Shown here piece after piece: positions 57,996-64,000 of a stretch of DNA of 64,000 nt. The translations under genes and the position numbers were made by a program. This DNA comes from Sphagnum compactum (lineage: Eukaryota; Bryophyta; Sphagnopsida; Sphagnales), in assembly GCA_965153455.1 (NCBI GenBank), contig OZ234500.1, positions 9,052,001 through 9,116,000 of the forward strand, given 5' to 3'. Position 1 is the first letter of the stretch. The number at the start of each line of letters is the position of its first letter. The notes beneath the pieces were generated by a model. It saw only the letters and a program-made list of their open reading frames with translations. It was not told the DNA's origin and did not search any database.

Positions 57996-59705
57996 TATGG
58001 GACCATTACAAATCATTTTGGGTCACCAAATCCTTAAAAGAAAGAAGATGTATAAGAATTGATATTCAAAGAGGATGTTGTTAATTGTTTCCAAAACATG
58101 TGTGTCCATTTTTATAGTGGAAAATCAGTGGCTAAGGCACTTCATCATGGGTCAAAATCCTTAAGTTGTCTTTCCAAACTAGAAACAAATTGTTCAATTT
58201 GTTTTCCTTTCATTGGTTTCCAAAACCATGGAATAATATGTGATTCAAGCTTTGGATTCTTATGTTACAATAACATCTTTTGATTTGTGAATGTCTAGAT
58301 CTAGACATTATACATTTGCCCTTGTGATTAATTTTATAAATTCACAATGGGTGCCTTGCCATGTGGCAATGGGACTTTTTGAAATTGTTGATACAACATG
58401 AATTATAATGGCAATGCAAATCAAAGATTTCATGTCTTTTTACAATTTGTTAAAAAAATTAATTCTTTATGTGACGGATGAGGGTGGCAATTTGTTGACC
58501 CTTGCATGAATTTTTCCTTCTATTGTTAATTACACTTTTATGGCATTTTTGGTTTTTTGGCAAGGTTCATGTTTTGACCATGCTTTTAGCAAAACATACA
58601 TGTCAATATGTGTACAATGATATTGATGTTTGTGTTGGTTTTTGTGAGGTCAATTTGAAGGCCACACAATTTATGCTACAAAAAACAATCACATGGACTA
58701 AGAAGTTTGACAAAAGATGTAATGAAAGCAAAAGGCATGTGTTGATGTTGGGCTTTCCCATTAAAAGCTAAAAACACCTATGAAGATGTTTGTTTTAATA
58801 AGGTGATTTTGTTCCCAAAAAACTTGGAATATCAAGATGCCATAAATTTGTGTTATGGGAGGTAAGAAATAGAAAAGTTACAAGCTCCTGTGTCAAATGC
58901 ACATAGTTAGGCAATTTGCAAGACGGTTGTTGAAACCATGTTTCTTGTTGTGAAATAATGTATTTTCAATCAAACTCAAAGTCATTGACTACTTTTTGAT
59001 GCCTTAAATGGTACACTTTCAATAAATGTGTTTGTGTAAAATGAGATGGAACAATATGAAATTATTTCCTTCAATTTTATGAGGGGGCATTTTGAGTGTG
59101 AATTGGGGGTTTTGTGCATTTGTATGATGGTAGAAATCAAGGCAGTCCTTGCACCATTATTGGCATTTACATCTATTTATGATGCTACCAAGGTTTGCAA
59201 CATGCTTGCATTGATATTGGACTCATGGTTCAAATCCTTAGATGTTTTGAAAACATTTATTGAAAGGGCCATAGTTATACAAATGGTGGCAAAATACAAC
59301 AACAAGAATTTGATGCCATTGTTGGTGATTTTTAAATCTTGACATTGATGGTGGTATTGAACCACTAAATAAGTGATGATGAATATGATTCAATTTTTGG
59401 GGTAATGACATCAAATGAAGTTACTTTGCAAGGGTTGATGAATAATGAATTGTTTTTATTTTGCCATTTATAAGTGACACCAAAAAATGCAATAGCCTTT
59501 GAGTTGGTGGAAGACACATGAAGCATAATTTCCCAACATTTTTTTGTGGTTTGATAAGTTCTTGAAAGTCATGGGTCCCAAATTGAAATTGAAAGAATCT
59601 TCAATGTTGCAGGAATGTTGACAAGCTTGTGACATTACAGGCTAGGAGTTGACAACATGGATAAGCTTGTAATGATAATGAAAAAATATTTGGTTGATGC
59701 GTGAT
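57996..59705 (+). pseudogene. Decayed hAT-superfamily transposase
   Basis: Remnants of one transposase are readable on the plus strand across several frames, broken by many stops and frameshifts. In order: about 58345 WVPCHVAMGLFEIVDTT; about 58475 VTDEGGNLLTLA; about 58650-58720 a CVGFCEVNLKATQFMLQKTI piece; about 58795-58862 NKVILFPKNLEYQDAINLCY; about 59505 SWWKTHEA, a stop, then FPNIF; and about 59560-59700 GSQIEIERIFNVAGM followed by RLGVDNMDKLVMIMKKYL. The last two form the C-terminal hAT dimerisation region, the superfamily's hallmark. The 5' end could not be placed. No intact copy is present, so this is a dead element. Confidence 0.72.
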
Positions 59706-61059
59706 CAAATTGCCCATGAATTGGGCAATTGATTATTGAATTCTTGGTGAAAAAGGTGGGTATCATTGAGGAGAATGATGTGATGTTGGATGTAGTTGGT
59801 TGTTTCAACATTGACCATGAGTTGGTTTGATAAACATAAAGGTTGATGAACATTTTGTTCAATTTTTTTGAGGAGCTTGCTTGCTTTGACTAAGATTCTA
59901 CTTGTATCGACTTCAATGGCTAGATGTAATAGTCAAATTAGTTATCTATTTCTAATGATGCATGGGACTATGTTCTTTTTTAATTCTCAATTCAAAATTC
60001 TAGTAAAATGTAATGTATCATTGTAGCAATGGGATAAGATTGTGAAAGCTTTGATGTCCGATTCAACATCCAACCCATCCACTTGAGAAGTAAGTAATCA
60101 ATTGCACATTGTATTTTTTCTTTTCCTAATCGATGAACAATGTATGTAATTGTCAATGTGTGAATGACTACAAGAATTGTGCTTCAATGAAATATTGCTT
60201 AATCAGACTAGAAAAAATTACTCTTAAAAATATATATTTTAAATATTTGATAACCGTCCTAGACATAGAACTTGCCTGGTTAGTAATAGGATGTTGCAAA
60301 ACCTGGCCCTTATGCATACTAGGTGGTTTTTATGCAAATTTTTTTTGATACCCTTATTGACTAGTTACCCTAACAAGTTATACCAAGTGAGTCTTAGAAA
60401 TAAATAAAAAATCCTAATATTTGATACCCTATTCGTAAGAAAAGAAAAGAAAATCCAGCCTAATGGATATTGGAAAAAAATCAATATCCAGCCAACACTG
60501 GTCCTTACCAGCCTGGAATTGGATCCTGGTATCAGGGTCCAAGGCTGATTCTTAGCTGGTATGTGGTAAGTATGTAATATATACTATTGAGAGTTTAATA
60601 TATCCTATTAAACTGGTCTTACTCAAGTCCCTACCTAGCAGGTACTGGAATGAAGCTGGTAATACCAGGCCTCACGTCATTCCAATCTGGTCAATTCTTT
60701 TATACAGGAGCAGTCTATGTACCAAGGTTCCTGCATCATACGCAGCCAACACTACTTCAAATCAGCAACAATTTAAGAAACATTCCCATGAAATTCTCAA
60801 AAAATGAACTCACAAACCAGAAACAACTGTTACAAATAGAGAATAGAAATGGTTCCATGAAATTCTCAAGAAAAAAAGCACTCACAATCAACAAGCGACA
60901 TTCACAAACCTTGGCTGACTTTGGCATGAAGTTACCCAAAAATGAACTCACAGTTTGCAATAACAATTAACAACAAACTTTCCACAAAGTGTGGCACCAA
61001 ATGAAAACTACATCTAGACATCTAGACTCTCTGCGAGACATAACAAACCCTTGTGTGAG

Positions 61060-62030
61060 AATCTCGATGCTGTGATTGGCTGTCAGGTCAGGAGTTACAA
61101 CCCATGACCTTCCATCTCTGTTTTGTCAGCAATTTACTGGTTAGGACAGGGCTCTCTCTCATTGGCCCAATGGACTACGTAACCAGCAAGAGCAGGCCGG
61201 TTACGGGAAAAAGTGGAGCCACAGCGAGACCTTTTCCCATAACTGGCCTGCTTGAGCCATATTATGGGACATGATTGGTGACTCGACAGATGGGTTTTCA
61301 CCTGCCCATAACTGATGACTATGTCGATGTTTGGGATGAATGCCATTGTTGCTATCACCATAACCCTTCTGCGCCCATCTGGCCAACCCAGGACACAGCA
61401 GATATGGGTTGTAACCTGTGACCTCTCCACCAATGGGGTGATGCCAGGTCACCAATTTCTACGGAGGAACGGATGAAGATTTCATAATCTCTCTTCACAC
61501 TCAGATTGGCTGTTAGGGTGTGAGTTACAACCCATAACCTTCCATGTCCTCCATTTCATTAGTGACCGATTAATTAGCACCATTGGCTCCCCCATTGGCC
61601 CAATGATTTGGTAACCCTTTGCTGCTTGGGTGAAGATTTCATAATTGCTTGCTTCATGGTTTGATTGATGGGCTGTCAAGTCATGAGTTACAACCCATAA
61701 CCTTTGAGACGTCTGTTTGATCAACCACCTACTATGGTGGTAAAGGGACAGTTTCAGCACATGTTTGCAGAATAATTAATCAATTAAAAAAATTATATAC
61801 ATTAAATAAATCCAAAATATTCTTCATTTTCTTCAAAAACAAATCTTTGAGAAAAATAGTTTTTGAAAATTTGAGCATTTCTAAAAGCAATTTAATTCAT
61901 GCCAAAGTCGGCCAAGGTGCTATAGTAGTTAGCATAAGGTACACACTTGAGGCTCTCTCATTGGCACGATATGATTCCATAAGCCTTAGCTGCATGGACG
62001 AAGAAGATTTCATAACCACTCCTTACATGG
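61060..62030. repeat. Tandem-repeat block with hairpin and nested MITE
   Basis: Degenerate units recur: GGCTGTCAGGTCAGGAGTTA then CAACCCATGACCTTCCAT (about 61077), the same at about 61504 and about 61668, each preceded by GAAGATTTCATAAT in the later units. The segment CTCTCTCATTGGCCCAATG recurs near 61151, 61588 (as CTCCCCCATTGGCCCAATG) and 61952 (diverged). Spacing between the second and third is about 157 bp. 61191-61253 forms a long hairpin: AGCAGGCCGGTTACGGGAAA against its near-complement ending GGCCTGCTT, stem about 21 bp with two mismatches. A family A MITE-like element sits inside the block. Confidence 0.65.
61750..61928. mobile_element. MITE-like inverted-repeat element, family A copy 3
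   Basis: About 179 bp. The left end (TTTCAGCACATGTTTGCAGA then ATAATTAATCAATT) matches the left end of copy 1. The right end, read on the minus strand, is GCACCTTGGCCGACTTTGGC. It interrupts the surrounding repeat block, so it inserted after that block formed. More diverged than copy 2. Confidence 0.6.
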
Positions 62031-62206
62031 ATGAAAAGAGGGCACCTCGATTCTCATGAGGGATGAATCGTTCCCTTCGTCCCGTCCACGGTCCTTCCCT
62101 TCTTCCCGTCGAGGTTGTTGTCTTTCTCCCGTCCGTGGTCATTGCGTTGCATTCTTCCCCGTCCTCTTGCACCGCTCTCGCGGAGGCAGGAAGTCTGTGC
62201 AGGGAC

Positions 62207-63875
62207 ATGGCAGCTGCCAGGATCTGTCGCGGAAGTGCTCTGCATCGGCTCATTTACTTGGTCAGTTTCTCCCCTTCTGTTTCTGTTTCAGTTTCTCCAG
62301 ACCTCACCTATTATGCACACTATTGGAGAAGAAGAAGCCGCATTTGGTCGCAAACAGTTTGCTATTACGGAGGAGGAAGAATTCGTGATCGGGAGGAGGT
62401 ATCCAACAGCGTTTGCGGAGATTCGCCGCCGTTCTTCAGACAGTTTACATCAAGGACGTATGCCGCGGGTAGCAATTGTGCAAAAGCCAGGTTTGATGGA
62501 GAATCGGTTGCATCGCAGATGATCAAGTATGCTGTCACTTGCAGAGCTCAAGGTAAGACCGATGATGATGTTTCTTGAAAGAAGATAATCTTGATTTGTT
62601 TTTCGTCGTCTTGGATGTGGCGATATGTGGACGACGATGGTTTTGTGTCGTGGAATGAATGAACATCAGGTTTTGAATTTCCTGTGCGAATGGATCCAGA
62701 TGCCATGCATGGAGAAGCTGTGCGAGTGTTGGAGCAGGGAAAGACTATCTTACTTGCAGATGGTGCAGCTTCTGCCACTGCAGCTGGTCGCATTCTCCTG
62801 AAGCTGGCCTCGTTTTACGCTGACAGGTAAGTCGTCGATTTCCCTTGCAATCCCTACATGCACATTTCCTTCTCAATTCTTGCAGAGAATAATCTTTGAG
62901 GAAAATATGGCAGATGTGTGAAGCAATTTTTTTCCCCTCTGGTATACAAATGAATTTTTTTCTTTGAAGACATGCTCCATCATTGCAGATCTCTTTGTGT
63001 GCATACATATGGTTTCAGGAAAATGCAAAGCTGCTATCATACAATTATCATTTTTTGTTTCTTAGTAGTTTGATTATCCTTTTCTTGTGCTTTCTGTCTG
63101 TCTCTTTAGGGTTTTGATCAGATCACACAGTGTTGTGGAAATGTCTCTCCTCTTTATGCAGGTTGTGGTTTGGACTCTTTGCCCTTTACAGGAGTGATTT
63201 GGATCTGTTTTTGCATCCAAGTTCAAGTGCACTGTGTGATTGACTGTTTGCTCACAACAACTTTCATCTCTTGGATTCAGGGCCAAGCTTTTGGATGCTG
63301 TTGATGTACTGCAACAGGCTGCAGATCTTGATGGAGCATCTTTAGATGTGCGTGGTCAGTAACCAGATCAATTCAGCCATAATATCTTGCATGTTTTTGC
63401 TTCCTCTATGGCTCTTTGTTTGAATTGTTTCCTGCATCAATTTGTTGAACATGTGGTGGAATTTATGAATCTGTTCAATACTTCCTGTTCTTGTGGCATA
63501 TAAAACTGCTGCCTCTTGTGTTTCTTATGATCTGAACATATGAAATCTCCTGAATTTTGCAAATACATATCAGCAGCTCATCCAATGCTACAGTTGTGTT
63601 CACAGTTCTTCTTTTAGGTCTGAGGTGAAGTTTACTCATGGTTGCTAATTTATTACTCATTCAGTACCTTTGAACAGTTGCATTTGTATCAGAAAGGATT
63701 GTAGACAACTCTTGGGAACATCTACTGAAGTGAGTGCCCAGGTATTGGTCTTGCATATGTAATCTTTTGCCTGCTTTGGTGTGAAGAATTTTGACATGTT
63801 GGATAATTAGTAGTTTTCTTGTCTGCAGTGGCTGCTTTGGAAGCGTTAGTGGGAGTTTGCCTGCGGTTGCACCAG
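62207..63875 (+). CDS. Helical-repeat (TPR-like) protein with possible organelle presequence, 5' part only
   Basis: Four coding exons are visible (62207-62552, 62670-62826, 63281-63354, 63829-63875), joined in phase at GT-AG borders; the gene continues beyond the window because a donor follows 63875. The N-terminus (MAAARICRGSALHRLIYL) is basic, Ser/Ala-containing and lacks acids, like a mitochondrial or plastid presequence; a later RQFTSRTYAAG fits a cleavage region. An in-frame ATG at 62063 would add 48 residues. Exons 2-4 give helical, TPR-like sequence (GEAVRVLEQGKTILLADGAA; AGRILLKLASFYADRAKLLD; AVDVLQQAADLDGASLDVRV; AALEALVGVCLRLHQ). I do not recognise the family, so no function is proposed. 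Confidence 0.7.
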
Positions 63876-64000
63876 GTCTGCTAAAACTAATAGAGGTGGC
63901 CTTTGTGCAACAAAAAAATTGGGTATTTATATTTGGAGGAAGGTTTGTCAAGGAAGAGGAAAGAATTTCTGAAGAGGAGACAACTCAAAAACAATGCACA

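Overview
The window is nuclear DNA of a land plant. Six complete protein-coding genes and one gene cut by the right edge can be rebuilt from split exons, and all match plant families: an SFT2-type Golgi transport protein, a VMA21-type V-ATPase assembly factor, eukaryotic alanyl-tRNA synthetase (23 coding exons), an IRX10-type xylan xylosyltransferase (GT47), the galactolipid galactosyltransferase SFR2 (GH1) and a BTB-NPH3 protein. Exons are joined by short introns (about 60-900 bp), and long AT-rich, repeat-laden stretches lie between the genes. I cannot name the species. A seed-free plant such as a fern is a guess from gene spacing and repeat texture only, not from any diagnostic marker.

Layout. 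1.4-8.4 kb is the dense gene end: SFT2-like (-) and VMA21-like (+) are divergently transcribed from a 385-bp spacer, followed by a tail-anchored protein I do not recognise (+). 11.3-20.0 kb is alanyl-tRNA synthetase (+). 23.0-25.7 kb is the IRX10-type gene (-), with diverged tandem repeats upstream. 27-39.7 kb is gene-poor and holds at least two transposon-like inverted-repeat elements and several tandem arrays. 39.8-44.0 kb is SFR2 (-), with a 42-bp minisatellite in its first intron. 44-52 kb is intergenic. 52.1-54.1 kb is an NPH3 gene (+) whose coding sequence has no intron. 55-62 kb is repeat territory with a decayed hAT transposase and hairpin-bearing tandem repeats. 62.2 kb to the end is the 5' part of a helical-repeat, possibly organelle-targeted protein (+).

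The genes are unrelated housekeeping or developmental functions (secretory pathway, translation, cell-wall xylan, chloroplast envelope lipids, phototropin/auxin-type signalling), so no operon-like or cluster logic is evident. I did not find a clearly new multi-gene system. The most distinctive signals are non-coding: a three-copy family of about 175-185 bp inverted-repeat elements, a separate 350-bp element with about 45-bp terminal inverted repeats, a nested tandem-repeat/hairpin region near 61-62 kb, two GC-AG introns, and an in-frame 67-codon N-terminal extension on alanyl-tRNA synthetase that may bear on dual targeting.
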